A stretch of 64,000 nt of DNA from Aedes albopictus (Eukaryota; Arthropoda; Insecta; Diptera; Culicidae), in NCBI RefSeq assembly GCF_035046485.1, contig NC_085137.1, positions 13,421,346-13,485,345 on the forward strand. Direction: 5' to 3'. Shown here piece after piece: positions 1 to 12,270 of the stretch. Below the pieces are notes generated by a model, which was not told the origin of the DNA, did not search any database, and was given only the letters and a program-made list of their open reading frames with translations. The translations under genes were made by a program, and so were the position numbers. Position 1 is the stretch's first letter. Every line of letters begins with the position of its first letter.

Positions 1-429
1 TTCGGATATTTTACCGACGCCAGCGAACAAAGCCTATGGGTAGATCTGCTGCGCTCTTGGTGGTCGGTGTAGGTTTGGGGAACGTAGAAGACTGATAGAA
101 TACCGGCACTCATGTGGCTAGGTAGGCCACTCATATGCTGACTGCTGAGGTCAGGTCATCTGTGGAGAAATAGAGGTGATCTCGATCTATAGCAAGCAAC
201 GCACGTCATATTAACATTCCTTCCCTTCCTCGATGACCGTTTGGACGAGGCCAGTGCCGTTATTGAATGATTAATATTGGGAATTCTCAAAAGTAAACAT
301 TGAGAATGATCAGTTACTCCCAGCTCCTTTTGTTGATTCCTCATGCAATTTCGATTATTCTGGTCAATCGCCGAAGTAACACGGTCATCTATGCTCATCC
401 TCGTGCTCTTTTGGTGCTGTAAGGATGTA
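1..429. other. Non-coding flank, nothing recognised
   Basis: Short open frames occur on both strands here, but none has a recognisable domain. No RNA gene or clear repeat boundary is visible. It is probably intronic or intergenic DNA upstream of the dachsous exons. Confidence 0.4.
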
Positions 430-1208
430 CAGGGGATAGACAAAATTATCAGGACGGGCAAAATTTTCACTTCTCAAAAAATAAGAAAATTTGAAGCACT
501 TTTTGAAAATTCACAGCTAACTTTCGAAAAGTGCTTCAAATATTCTCAATTTTTTACTGTAAGTTGATGCACTAGTTGTGTATTAGTGACCCTAATTTGG
601 AAAAGATCGGGTTATTCTACACGGAGTAAGAAAAGTTATAGAAAAAGGTATTGGTGAATCTTACCGCCAGGCCGATCGTCGTTCCCTACGTTGTGGCTAT
701 TTTTAATTCTTTCCCGATCGATCTCAATTGCAGCAACTCTTCTTTTTAGACACTCGAGTATCACAAGCACAACGGTGACATCAAACACTGGTAGTACGGG
801 CACAACACTAACTTTATTTCCAATAAGAAACAACTTTTCTTTTATGCATGCACTTCAATTCTTCATTCTCTGACCTATCGCTAAACAGCTGATCTCCTAG
901 AGGTCGGCTAGTGGTAATCCATGTATGCTCGCTGACCCGAGCATAGCCGATCGGGTACAGCGTTGCCAGGAAAACCGGGCGAAAACTGAACCGAACCGGT
1001 TATTCCCAAATCGCATGCAATTTATGCTATCACTCAACAGGTATAATTATCCAATATCCAACTTCGAGCTGTTATATCTCTAAATTCAATGAACCGAATG
1101 TAATAAGATTTGAGAATATGTGATGCACGTTTGGAAAAGTTACAGCTAGTCGACCATTTTTTGAAAAGTGAAAATTTTGCCTGTCCCGACCATTTTGTCT
1201 ATGCCCTG
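430..1208. mobile_element. TIR element, diverged relative of the 1278-2198 foldback
   Basis: The left end, preceded by TA, reads CAGGGGATAGACAAAAT and continues into GGGCAAAATTTTCAC. The right end is the reverse complement of the same sequence, ending in ATGCCCTG at 1208. The ends resemble those of the next element (CAGGGGATGGCC), so this looks like an older member of the same TA-targeting family. The right-hand TA is not preserved. The interior has no transposase frame. Confidence 0.5.
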
Positions 1209-1277
1209 AACAAAGATGGCTTCTTCAACAAAACAGTTTATATAAGAACTAGATGACACTGATGTGTGAATAATATA

Positions 1278-2198
1278 CAGGGGATGGCCAAAATGTTTGG
1301 GATAGGCAACTTTTTTTCTCCCACAAAAATATTCAACATGCTGTAACTTTTCATAGAGTGCATCAAAAAATCTAAAATTTTGACTGTTTATCAACCTGTT
1401 ATATGTGCATCATTGGTACAAATTTGGGCTCGATTGAATAGTTTTTCTCGAAGTTAGAACCGTTCGGGTAAAACACTATTTTTTAGACAACTCATTTTTG
1501 AACTGTCATATCTCGGAAATCAGTGAACCGAATTGAATGAATTTTTTAACGTTTATCAACAATATATTGATACTTAATACAACGTTATAAAACGTAATAT
1601 TTTCTCACGGTGAATTAAGTTATACCGGGTTGAAATTTTTCTCATATAGAGGAAAATAAGTCAAATTTACAATACCACACAAAAATTACTAAATGGGTTC
1701 TTCCTTTAATCTAAATCGGCTCTAATATATCTGATTGAAGATAACTAGAGAACAAAAGTGGAAAATCCATGGACATCAACACAAAAATTTATTGACCTTG
1801 ACGTAAAAACATTACATTTTTTCGAGAAAAATCCAAAAAGTGTCAATCCATGATAACTTTTTTCAACGTTCAAAAATAATCTATGTTTTAATAGTTTGTG
1901 AAGCATTTGTATATTGTTCGTGGACGTTCAAAATTTCATTCAATTTAGTTCACTGGTTTCCGAGATATGACAGCTTAAAAATGAGTTGTCTAAAAAATAG
2001 TGTTTTACCCGAACGGTTCTTATTTTGCGAAAGATTAATCAATCGCGCCCAAATTTGTACCAAAGATGCACAACAATAGGTTGACAAACAGGCAAAATTT
2101 GAGATTTTTTGATGCACTGTATGAAAAGTTATAGCATGTTGAACTTTTTTGTGAGAGAAAAAAAAGTTGCCTATCCCAAACATTTTGGCCATCCCCTG
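1278..2198. mobile_element. Tc1/mariner-like foldback MITE with TA duplication
   Basis: The terminal inverted repeats start CAGGGGATGGCCAAAATG and are flanked by TA at 1276-1277 and 2199-2200. The inverted similarity runs for roughly 250-300 bases on each side (about 1278-1560 against 1930-2198), around a 350-base AT-rich middle. No transposase frame is present, so it is non-autonomous. TA targeting suggests the Tc1/mariner superfamily; that is inference from the target site. Confidence 0.75.
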
Positions 2199-2315
2199 TA
2201 TATTCCACTAGGAGTTCTTCCTGGATCCCTCCGAGAATTTCTACTGGAGTTTGTCTCGAATTTTTTATATGAAAACCTCCTGGGGATTACTTGAGAGGTC
2301 AAATTGTGACAAAAA

Positions 2316-2395
2316 ATCGCGTTCTGGTAGGATTTGAACCCACGCCTCCGTATTCGCTAGATCGGCGCTCAAACCAACTAAGCCACTGAACCGGT
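2316..2395 (-). repeat. tRNA-like sequence (SINE head or tRNA pseudogene)
   Basis: On the minus strand an A-box-like TGGCTTAGTTGG is followed by a perfect B box, GGTTCAAATCC. A T-stem GTGGG/CCTAC and a D-stem GCTT/GAGC can be drawn. The anticodon stem is bulged and the acceptor stem does not pair, so this is not a functional tRNA. The loop would read AGC. No SINE tail could be followed. Confidence 0.5.
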
Positions 2396-2935
2396 AGCAA
2401 TTCAGCAGAGTAGAAAGCCAAACTGATTCCGAACCCGGCATGTGTTCCTGGGTATTTCTTCAAGTATTCCGCTAAGGTTCCCTCCCGAAACTTCTCTGGA
2501 AATACTTCTCCCAGAACTGGATCCGGAATTCCTCGCTAAGTTTCTCCAAGGATTTCTCTCAAAACAAGTATAAAAATAGTGCAAGATATATCTCTTGGTT
2601 TGTCTTTTATTGGAAAGACAGCAGCTATCGGCCTAGCTACTTATGAATTTGCAACCATTCTCATAAACTTGATAACATGTTTTTTTCATACGAATTGATC
2701 AGTTTTTGCGACTGGTCAAGATATTTAACAGGTTGTCCCAAAAATGCATATAGTTAGAAGCCTTGGGAGCTCACCCTGCATATGATAGCGTAAGGATGTT
2801 AAAAACAAACTTTCGTATGACGGCAGCTTTCAGAAATGACGTTCAGAGATAGTTTCTACGAGGTTTTTAAAAATAAATGGCATTTTTTTCGTAGGAAATA
2901 ACAAACAAATATTTTTTACCGTACTAAAATTGATT

Positions 2936-2992
2936 GATTGATTTGTCTTTATTAAAGAGACTTTCAGCCCTTGGCTGGTTCGTCTCCATACT
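2936..2992 (-). mobile_element. 3' end fragment of a LINE (minus strand)
   Basis: The segment around TTTCAGCCCTTGGCTGGTTC, preceded by TGTCTTTATTAAAGAGAC, recurs in shorter form near 9780-9805 (TTTTCAGCCCTCGGCTGG). It looks like the terminal 3' piece of a retroposon, repeatedly inserted in minus orientation. No coding sequence is attached, so the family assignment is a guess. Confidence 0.3.
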
Positions 2993-4136
2993 AAAATTGC
3001 CAAAACTCATCCATTTCATATTTTTTACAGATTACTATAGATCCGAACTGCTTGGGAAAAATAAGTAGCGACATGTTTTGCGGGTGACGTTTTGAAACCG
3101 ATTTTTTGAATTTATCGTTTTTTTGCTCTACCATAGCGTTTACCCACCATAAAAAGTATCTCAACCTAATGCTAATTTAAAACAATTTCCATAAAAAACT
3201 GTTTGAGGAAAAACTTTGCCGTAGTTAGCATGGTGATTTCCCATCCGTTTTGAGCTTTTCATGATTTACTGGTTAAATAAATTTGAATTTTCAGATATTT
3301 TTCTATAAATATCACAAAAAGACTGTCAAAAACACCTATAGTGAGCAGCCTCAAATGGCGTAGCATTTTTGGTCATTTTTGACACCCCTCTCCCCACGTA
3401 GCCTATTTTACTATACCTAATACAAGGTCCGTAGCAAAGACAGAGACTCTACCTATCATTTTTTTTAATAATATTTTACAAATCGTTTATAGGCGTGAAC
3501 AAAATGATCTAGTAGTCCACATCAATTTGATTAACATATAGGACAATAAGAAAGACATAACATGTAAACGTCCACAATTGGTGTTTACCAATAAAAACCA
3601 GCCTTGTCTTCTTGCATACCATGTTATCCTACCCGTTTAAATTTGCCCCAGTATACCCTATTTTCGGTGTTGATAAGATAGTTCAAGTCGGTAAATGTAA
3701 AAAAACATGCTCTGCTTTTTGGAGGGTCGAATTGTGTTTGTATGCCACGATTTGAGTTTGGGATAGATTAACGGATTCACCTTTTTTTCTCTTTGTTTTT
3801 GTTTCCTGGGCTGCTTCACTAATCCAGGACTCAGATGTCTTCGTGCGGAGAAATAATCGAGAAAATCGACTTGACAGTAAGACAACGGCGAAAATACGAA
3901 TCTACGTTTTGTAGAGATTATTTTTAAAAAAAATGCAATATGCAGCCGATGCTTGTCAGGAGAGCTAGTTTTTGTTCTATAGAATTCTTTGCTAGCAAAT
4001 TTGTGTATAAGGGAATGACTAACAAATCCTAGAAATCAATAAATGGTGTCACCTAATTCATGAAAACAATCAAAACAAAACCCTGTTAAGGACAAACGTC
4101 TTGAAATCCCACTTCAACAGTGTATGAGAACTTCAG

Positions 4137-4272
4137 ACGCACAAATCTCAAGAAGCAAGCTTCAAACAACCAGATATTTTATTATTCTATTCTTGCTCAT
4201 TTGAAGCAAGCTTAAAATAAGAAGCTCAAAGAGCGCTGGTTTTGTCTACGAAGAGATTTGTGCGCTCGAAAT
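4137..4272. repeat. Small inverted repeat inside the foldback loop
   Basis: GCACAAATCTC near 4138 is mirrored by GAGATTTGTGCGC near 4253, and AAGCAAGCTT blocks are repeated between them. It resembles the 56,771-56,938 element, whose arms also contain a CACAAATCT motif, so the two may be distant relatives. Confidence 0.35.
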
Positions 4273-4878
4273 CGTGAGTAGGTGCCTAAGTCGGCCTTTG
4301 TGGTGGTCATTTTGGGATTCTAATAAGTCTCTGCATACGTGATTTTTTACTTTGTATTTGTTTTTGGACAGAGAATTTCAAATTTCTCTAAACAGTAAAT
4401 CGTGAATAACTCAAAGCGGATAGAAATACGCCATGCTGTCTTTGGCAAAGATTTTTCTCCGAAAATTTCCTATCTTTTCATGGAAATTGTTTCAAATTAG
4501 CATTAGATCGAGATTATTTTTATGGTTGGTAAACGCCATGGTATTTCAAGAAAAAAAAAAACGTTCCGGTAATTTCAAAAATTCGGTATCGAAATGTTAC
4601 CCGCAAAACATGGCATTTTTTATTTTTTCCAAGTAGTCTGGATCTATAGCAATCTGTAAAAAAAATTGATTGGGTGGATTTGCCAATTTTGATGCGGTAA
4701 GAAATATTTGTTTGATATTTCCTACGAAAAATGGCAATTTCTCAAAAATCTCGTAGTGACCACAGCTAAACGTAATTTTAGAAAATCGCCGTCATACAAA
4801 AGTTTGTTTCTAACGTGCTTAGCTATCATTTGCAGGGTTAGCCTCCAAGCTTTCTGACTATGTGCAATTTTGGGGCAC

Positions 4879-5448
4879 TCTAATATTCATTTTTTTCCCA
4901 GAATTCTGGAAAAGCTTCCTGATTAATTCACTATGGAATCCAAAACAAATGTAGAAAAAAGAGTCGAAAAGTGCCTGCTTTAAGATTTCATTTAGAAATT
5001 CATGAAGATATTTTCAAGATTTTTTCTCGGAAACCTGGATTCTCATGAATTTCCAATTTTAATTTGAATAGCACATCTATAACCTGCTCAATGCTAAGAA
5101 ATTGGAGCGTTCTGTAGAGAAATTGATACAATAATTTTGGGCATTTTTTTAAGAATTTTGGTCCAAATTTGTTAAGATATTTGTGGCAGAAAAATCGATT
5201 GATTCAATGAGGAAATTGCAAATATTGTTTTGGTATAAAAATGATGGATCTAGTGGGTATTTTCATATGTCTTTTTGCAAATGGGATGTAAAATGGGATA
5301 TAAATTCGTTCATTTTAGCAATTTAGAAATTTCATTCCTTCAAGAACTTTTGCCAGTAGTTCATTTCAAGCTCTGGACATATTATTTTGGGAAGTTGCAT
5401 CGCCACCATGCTGAAATTTAAGCAGAAAACCACTAACCATTAACACCA
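4879..5448. other. AT-rich non-coding stretch
   Basis: No supported gene, RNA or terminal-repeat structure was seen. The right part adjoins the LINE relic that follows. Confidence 0.4.
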
Positions 5449-6018
5449 TTAGGCCTGCCTCTGTCTCTACCCGCAATCACGTAGTTCGTCTTCGTAGCGT
5501 TAATCGTCTAGCCTATTCTCGTTGTCTTTCTATTCAGATGGAACATAACCTTCCTCTACTGCCTTACGATCGATGCCGAAGAGATCATCGTCCGCACAAA
5601 TCCGAGGAGCATGTGCGACTGTGTGATGATAGTGCCATTCCTTGCACGCCAGATTTCCTAATTGTATATTCGAGTGCAATATTGAACAGTAAATTTGGAA
5701 GAGCATCAATAAATCCAAGGTCACAAACAAGGTAGACATTTCGCCTGCGTCTCCAATACTTGATTTTGATCGATCTAGGAACCTGCGGATGAGGTTAAAC
5801 ATTTGATCCATCGTTGATCGACCCTTACGAAAATCAGTCTGGTATTTGCCGACGAAAGATTCCTCAAGAGGTCTCAGACTGTTGAATCGGACACGCGACA
5901 GTATCTTATACGCCAAACTTAAAAGGGTTATCCCTCTGTAATTGGCACACTCTAGTAGTGCCTTTTCTTGTTGATTGGGCATATGAGGCCATCCAACCAG
6001 CAATCTACATCCTTTCAA
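5449..6018 (-). pseudogene. Decayed non-LTR retrotransposon reverse transcriptase
   Basis: The minus-strand frame from about 6018 contains the RT fingers motif CANYRGITLLSLAYKILS, then RPLEESFVGKYQTDFRKGRS and TMDQMFNLIRRF. These are typical of I/LOA/R1-like mosquito LINEs. After a deletion the frame resumes near the catalytic centre with CADDDLFGIDRKAVEE. That corresponds to the YADD box, with D where the family usually has I or T. Beyond the stop codon, another frame encodes a stretch like INATKTNYVIAGRDRGRP, the usual sequence just after the RT core. Most of the palm and all other domains are missing, so it is dead. The clade is uncertain. Confidence 0.75.
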
Positions 6019-7682
6019 ATCATTACAATGATCTGGTGAATTGATTGGTGTAGCTGCTCGCTTCCGTGCTTAAGAAGTTCGACTGGGATCTCATTTTATA
6101 ACTTTCAATTTCGATCGGCATAGTCAATATGGCTGTGGAAGCTGATGATTGTCTCATATTCCGAAAATTTCCCAAGTGACGCTTGAAACCGAACCAATAA
6201 CCGAACTTCTCAAGACAGGTCCAATCGTACTAATTACATTTTACCGACGACGGTGGCGATGCATTCCAATATCGCTATAGCCTAATCTTAACGAGAGTGA
6301 AAGCGAGCAGCAGTCAATTGGTCCGCCTGGTGGCATCAACAGATGGCACCGCTGCTGGAATAAGGTTTGACTTTTAACCTAGCGACAACGTCAACCACTC
6401 AATACCGGTCGGTTCCTACGGTACGGGGTACGTACGGTTACGTCGTCGGTAGCGTAATTTTTCAAACCCTGATACAGATCGCACCGGGAATGGGTAAAAC
6501 GTGAAAGTGAAAGGCAAACATTGGGATTGATGTCGGACAATTAAGATGGTGTAAATTGGTTGAAGTGTACGTTACCTCCGAGTTTGCTTCTCTGATAATG
6601 CAGCTCACAAACTCACAAAAGTCTAGTTGTCGGAAACTTGCTAAACAGTATCCGCTAACACCACCGATCAAACAACGCATTCTGCCCTGATTGATTAAAA
6701 CCGATCATATCTGATCGAAACAGCTCAGCCTGCGGTGCGATTCTCAACTTCAATATAATTAAAGCAATTTCCATACAACATTTGCTACCAGTGAGCACCA
6801 CCATAAGGAAAACGTACGGAAGCATATCCCGGCGCAGGATTTTGGAATGAAGGAAGGAAGAAACCCATCCAGACGACGATGATCGGCCCGTATTGATTGA
6901 TCGTACCAACTGATGGACACACGATCAAAGAATACCCGGAGAAGCGGCGAAACATCTGAGTCTGACGCTGACCAACGATGACCAGACGACGACGTCGACA
7001 TGATTTGGGGGTGAGCTCGCAACACATGCTAATTTTGCCCCAAGGATTCGGGCTTCTGATGAATGGGATGGGAGATCATGGCCAATCGGTTCGGTGTGTG
7101 TTTGTGGAAGACGATGAAGCCTTCCGTTTTTTTGTTGCTGAATAAAATATCGATGAAATTTTAATGCTGCCTCCTCGAATTTAGCACTCGGAAGCGGAAC
7201 GTACGGGGAAGATGAATATCGGTTGTATCGGCGTAGAATGCGTGGTTTTGGGGTAAAACGGATCACTTCAGCTAGAAGCTTTTTCTGCCATTCAAGTTTA
7301 TACCAGCCTAATCTCAAAATAACAATAATATGAAACAAGCTCGACCATTTTTATTTTCTACCATACAGATTTGAGTAAATCCTAATATATTCAGAGAATT
7401 GAATATTCGGAACGAGCTCACCAAATATATCCACTCCTATGTCCACCGAGGAAGTGAACAATGCACTCTTTTCTGTAATTGGGAGATTTAGGGTTAATCC
7501 ACAATGATCTTTTGATAGAATCAAATGTAATCTTAAACCATTTCCTTATGGAGCGCACCTTACTTCGATCTCCCCGAAAATAACGCTGGTTCTTTTACAC
7601 GCAAATTGGGAAGCTCAGACAGCAACAGTGGTCAACTGAGGGATGACCGAACAAAGCTGCAGCGAGAGAGACTCTTGAGCGT
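6019..7682. other. Non-coding stretch with unassigned open frames
   Basis: Several minus-strand frames of 70-137 codons overlap between 6,460 and 7,340. They show no recognisable domain and no plausible splice structure, and they overlap each other in different frames. I see no terminal repeats. GC is higher than in the neighbouring repeats, so part of this may be old unique sequence. Confidence 0.35.
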
Positions 7683-7690
7683 GTGTAAAT

Positions 7691-7887
7691 AATAGAGGTA
7701 ATAAACTATAGAGGAAGAATGTCGCTGGCGTCGCTGCCGAAACATCTCTTGCTGGCGGAGATAGGCCGGGCTATAAGTGTCAAAGCGAAAAAGTATGCAG
7801 TTTGACAGATAGATACCCGACATGTTTGCGAGCGAGAACAAAGGGAACAGCAGCGACATTCGTCCTCTATAGTTTATTAACTCTATT
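7691..7887. mobile_element. 197-bp MITE with 8-bp target duplication
   Basis: The ends are inverted copies beginning AATAGAGGTAATAAACTAT (left) and AATAGAGTTAATAAACTAT (right, reverse complement), extending through GAATGTCGCTG. The 8-bp GTGTAAAT occurs directly outside both ends (7683-7690 and 7888-7895). An 8-bp duplication fits the hAT or P superfamilies. No coding capacity. Confidence 0.78.
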
Positions 7888-7895
7888 GTGTAAAT

Positions 7896-8631
7896 AAGTT
7901 GTGATCATCGACTGTTGCGTAATTACAGCGCAAGATAAAACTTTGAACGGGACTACTGGAGTTGTTTCAGTCCTCCGTGTTCGTCGGCGGCTGGGCTGAG
8001 GTGTGTTGTTGTGCTTAATCTTGATGAATTATTACGTGTGCTTAAGCCCTGGCCAGCGGTATTACCGACCGACATATATAGAAATGGCACGTCGCTGAAA
8101 TATGTTCAATGGGTATTATTGGCCCGTATCAAGTTTCCCCCTGAAGGCCACGCAGTCAGCCAGTGTGACATAACCAGTTCGAAATCCGAAAAATGCTCTC
8201 TCACTGTCTTACTGTCCCAAAGTTAAAGTCCGATTGTTCCTCGGATATGGCGACTCACTCGTAGCAAAGCAAGCCATGCGCATAAGCCCCGATCGGCGAT
8301 GCAACGCCGCCAACTTGGACCGCTTGAAGAATACAAACTGTCGTCGCTTGCTGGGATAAAATAAAAGACGTCGATCTTATGGGTGTTATCACCGCGCAAT
8401 CTCTCCTTTTATACGAAACTCTGCGTCGTCTCGGAGTACCTCCTCCGATCGAGCCGTCCCTGACATCAGTTGACGTGGTTCACTTCGCGCGCATTCATTT
8501 GCAATCCAAATAAATTTGTTTATACGTGCATTCTTGTTGAGTTTTTTTTTTTCACAGTTTTACCTTCGTCCCATAACTAGCCAATGTGCAATGAGGGCGA
8601 TTGGGAACTTTGGTTCTCCTTGGCATATTCA
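7896..8631. other. Non-coding stretch, nothing recognised
   Basis: One 71-codon plus-strand frame (8011-8226) has no recognisable motif. No RNA gene or repeat boundary is visible. Confidence 0.35.
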
Positions 8632-8633
8632 TA

Positions 8634-9229
8634 CAGGGTGCGGCAGGAAAAAATGCGAAAAGTTCAAGGCACTATTACACGCTGAATGTGAGACATATAT
8701 GACTATTTTTTCATGACAGTGTATCAGTCAATGTCTATATTCTAGCACTGAAAAATAAAAATGAACATATTTGATGTTTAACATGTGATAATGTAGGCCT
8801 AATAAGCGGATATCAATAAACTGCGCGCCCAATGGTCATTAAACAAAATGACTATAACAGTAACAAAATTAGCTCAAATTCGATGAACAACAAGACCACA
8901 CTGATCCAGAGCCATGTAGTTTCACATACCATATGAAATAAGTACATATATTTGATGACATTGTAGAGAAAATCAAAAATTTTGTTTTATCAGATGCGAA
9001 ATTTAGCGACCTGTGAGATTTTCTGCGGTTTGAAAATTCTGGTTGTCTTCATCTTCAGGCGCCGCCCTGTAAAGGTTAGTGACCAATGGGAAATTTTTTA
9101 ATTACCTTTTCAGAAAACTAGCCTATTATAGATCATGGAACGTTGAAACATAGATTGGTTAATGTCAAATGGACGAAAATAAGGTTTGAAGTTGAAAAAC
9201 ACTTTCGCATTTTTTCCTGCCGCATACTG
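8634..9229. mobile_element. TA-flanked MITE with GCGGCAGGAAAAAATGCG ends
   Basis: The left end CAGGGTGCGGCAGGAAAA and the right end (reverse complement) CAGTATGCGGCAGGAAAA share the following AATGCGAAA. TA lies directly outside at 8632-8633 and 9230-9231. The 596-bp interior is AT-rich without a transposase frame. The target site and end structure fit a Tc1/mariner-type non-autonomous element. Confidence 0.78.
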
Positions 9230-9231
9230 TA

Positions 9232-10117
9232 GCCGACAGATGGAAATACTGCGGTGGTTATACGAATTGCTATCCAAGCCTAGTGCCCTCAATAAGGATT
9301 AAGACAATGAATTTCAAAAAAATGCCATCGGTTATACACCGTTGGATGGTAAATTCTATTTTCAAGTTCCACAAAGTTACGATAAGATATCTAACGGAAC
9401 TTCTCGTATAACTAAAACCTAGTCTCGCAATTTGAAGGACTCGCTTTAAGAAAATCTTGGCCGATTCTTGGCAGTAGATTTCTACTGTGACTGTCATTTG
9501 AACTGTCAGTTTCTTTAGAATTGCGAACAGCGATAAAAAAACTATTTCTTGGACGATAACTGGCAATAACTTTCCACGTATCGTAGTAGGCCGACGAATT
9601 ACTTCACGCTATTGAAGATCCGAGGAGGCTCACACTGAACATTGTAGAAACTTTGCCCAGATAGTTGAAGGCACCGTTAAGGAAAATCAGAGTATTCAAA
9701 TAAGGCTACCATAATGGCCGGCTTGAATCTCTACTCACGTTTTTATTCTTAAATATTATTTATCTTAATTATCGAGATTTTCAGCCCTCGGCTGGTTAAT
9801 TTCGTAACCCTATTGTCGATGTCGTTTTCAAAAGAATTAATCTTCAAAATTCGCAAGATAATGTGTCTTAGTCGGATTATCTGCCTCCATTTACAAACAA
9901 ATGCATCGGTGCTTGAAAGCTCCCAAGTAACCCACACGCCGTAGAAGAGTTACGGCAGCATTGTGTTAGAATCATGTCAAATTAACATCTATACCACCAA
10001 TATTTACGCTGCCGTAAGCTGCGTTTGTTTTTACATAATTACATACTTAAAAATTAAGTGCAACCTGTAACAAGTTGCGCAGCTCATAAAGAACCTCTTA
10101 TCCAAACTTTTATTACT
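9232..10117. other. Non-coding stretch with a LINE 3'-end-like motif
   Basis: Apart from a retroposon-like end motif near 9780-9805 (TTTTCAGCCCTCGGCTGG), nothing was recognised. The short minus-strand frames have no domain. Confidence 0.35.
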
Positions 10118-10122
10118 GGGTA

Positions 10123-10410
10123 TGGCTCTACCATATTTGGCATAATGCCATTTGGCATAACGCCGTTTGTATAATGCCATTTGGCATAAAGGCCATTTGG
10201 CATAATGGTCATTTGGCATAATGCCGTTTGGCATAATACAAAGAACAGCCTTCTTGGCAAGAATGTGTATAATCCTTGTTATGCCAAATGACCATTATTC
10301 CAAATAGCCGTTTAGCCAAATGGCTTTTATACCAAATGGCTTTCATGCTAAATGGCATTATGCCAAACAGCATTATGCCAAATGGCATTATGTCAAATGG
10401 GGATGAGCCC
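10123..10410. mobile_element. MITE built of inverted ATTTGGCATAATGCC tandem units
   Basis: Six or more head-to-tail copies of a 12-15 base unit (ATTTGGCATAATGCC and variants) lie at 10,131-10,235. They are mirrored as GGCATTATGCCAAAT at 10,285-10,400. The outer ends, GGCTCTACC on the left and the reverse complement of GGGGATGAGCCC on the right, are similar. The subterminal repeats dominate the element. Exact ends and target duplication are unclear. Confidence 0.6.
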
Positions 10411-11125
10411 TGGGTGTTGAGATGAAAATGCTCTGTGAAACTGGCAACACGGGTTGAATAGACAATAGCGGCACAATGTATAGCAAGTTGTTGATAGGAG
10501 GTTGCATCTTTAGAGAGCGCGGAATAAAATACTAAAATGTATGTATATTTTTTATGTAATAAGATAAGGTATTGATTTATAAATCGAATTAATAAATCGA
10601 ATTACAGCATTGAAGCTGCACAACAAGAAAGCTGCTTTCAATCTTTGGTGTATCGCACAAAGGATGACTGGCCTCCGCAACGCTGGGTATATCTCACGGC
10701 CATCAACATCTCTCGAATGTCTGCCAATGTTTAGCTGTCCTTCGGTAATGAATACAACTTGGTTAGCTCGTTCCATGTTATTTGTCTAATACGAAAACAA
10801 GCTGAATGCACTATTTTTTTTTTTGGATTAAATAATTGAACAAAAACTAATTAGTTTCTGACTAAAATGTCTATATGAAGTCTTGATTTACGTTTCCCAA
10901 TAAAAGCTCATTGTTTTCTCTTGTTTTTGTGAAACTATGGGTCGCAGCCCAATATGAACATGGTTTGCAATTAATCTTACCAAGTTTTCTTCAGAGCCAT
11001 GTGTCTGAAAAACCTTTCGAAGCCTTTTGATAATATCTTGTTGCTATTCGTTAAGAAATTGCGTGAACAATTCTTCTTTTTTCTTACCACGAATTGAAAA
11101 ACAAACATCATCCAAAAATCCGTGC
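10411..11125. other. AT-rich non-coding stretch
   Basis: No supported coding, RNA or terminal-repeat feature was seen; it ends at the left TA of the next element. Confidence 0.35.
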
Positions 11126-11277
11126 TACCTTAATTTATGGGAAATTGATCAGTGGGGTGAAGTTGATCAATATGGAATCCAGGTACTTCAACCACTGAGG
11201 ATGCTCGATGAAAGATTTGTTTTATTTTTCAAAACATCCCGAATAACATTTTTTAGACATATAGACTAGAAGAGGTT

Positions 11278-12270
11278 GGGCCCATATAGCCGAGGCGGTA
11301 AACGCACGGGTATTCAGCATGACCATGCTGAGGGTGACGGGTTCGATTCCCGGTCGGTCCAGGATCTTTTCGTAAAGGAAATTTCCTTGACTTCCTTGGG
11401 AATAGAGTATCTTCGTGCCTGCCACACGATATACACATTAGACTGGGTCAACAAAGTCGATTTTCCGGAACAAAGCTTTTTCGATTCATTTTAGCGTCCA
11501 AAGCAACTGTGCAAAATTTGGGAGCGATTGGTTGCTTCCCCGTATTCCGCATTGCGATTGAAATTTGTATGGAATTTAGTATAGGAAAACGAGCTATTTT
11601 GCATTTTTCTCAGAAATTGAAATTTTCGTCTAAAACGATCTAATTAATAACGTTAAAGTATAGCCTAGGATATGCCGAAAAACTTTACCGAAGACCGCAA
11701 AGTGATCTGACACTTGTGAAAAAAGTTATGACGTACAGATTGTCCGGTGGTGCTTAACATTTAACATGTAAAGGAATAACATCAATAATATAATCTCAAT
11801 TTTTGGCCTAAATTACCAGGCGAATAACTTTTTTCACAAGCGTCGGATCACTTTGCGGTCTTCGACAAAGTTTTTCGGTATATCCTAGGCTATACTTTAA
11901 CGTTATTAGTTAGATCGTTTTAGACGAAAAATTTCAATTTATGAGAAAAATGCAAAAAAGCACGTTTTCCCATACTAAATTGCATACTAATTTCAATTGC
12001 AATGCGGAATACGGGGAAGCAACCAATCGCTTCCAAATTTTGCACAATTGCTTTGGACGCGAATACAGATTGGAAAAGCATTGTTCCGGGTTGATACGAT
12101 CAAATTTAAAGTTTCTCCATACAACGTTGACCCACTCTAATACACATGCAAAATGGTCATTGGCAGAGGAAGCTCTCAGTTAATAACTGTGGAAGGGCTC
12201 ATAGAACACTAAGCTGAGAAGCAGGCTTTGTCCCAGTGAGGACGTTACACCAAGAAGAGGAAGAGGAGGA
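11278..12270 (+). mobile_element. tRNA-derived SINE (Feilai-like) with 15-bp target duplication
   Basis: The head carries an A-box-like TAGCCGAGGCGG near 11,287 and a B box GGTTCGATTCC at 11,340-11,350, the internal promoter for RNA polymerase III. The body ends with TTAATAACTGTGGAAG and a GAAGAGGAAGAGGAGGA tail. The 15-base AGACTAGAAGAGGTT flanks it at 11,263-11,277 and 12,271-12,285, as expected for LINE-machinery insertion. The body is interrupted by a 701-bp MITE plus its duplication. The Feilai name is from memory of Aedes SINEs. Confidence 0.85.
11439..12139. mobile_element. 701-bp foldback MITE with 8-bp duplication ATACACAT
   Basis: The terminal repeats start TAGACTGGGTCAAC (left) and TAGAGTGGGTCAAC (right, reverse complement). 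Mirror similarity continues for about 300 bases per arm, including CCTAGGATATGCCGAAAAAC on one side and its mirror on the other. The target duplication ATACACAT is perfect at 11,431-11,438 and 12,140-12,147. It sits in the SINE body, so it is the youngest layer of this cascade. The 8-bp duplication suggests a hAT-type origin, although the ends are not the usual CAG. Confidence 0.85.

Larger units (their letters stand above)
2731..4878. mobile_element. 2.1-kb foldback element with long diverged arms
   Basis: The left arm begins CAGGTTGTCCCAAAAATGC. The right arm, reverse-complemented, begins TAGAGTGCCCCAAAATTGC. Blocks such as the TGCATATGATAGC region, the TTTCCTACGAAAAA region and the ACATGTTTTGCGGGT region occur in mirror order in 2731-3290 and 4390-4878. 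Numerous mismatches and indels make the arms old. The loop (about 3300-4390) carries further repeats, including a small inverted repeat at 4137-4272. No transposase-like frame was seen. Confidence 0.6.

Noticed and set aside
6925..7338. 137-codon minus-strand frame
   Set aside because: No recognisable motif, overlaps other frames of similar size, no support as a gene.
10131..10400. CRISPR-like regular repeats (ATTTGGCATAATGCC)
   Set aside because: Units are contiguous without unique spacers and are mirrored; eukaryotic MITE subterminal repeats explain them.
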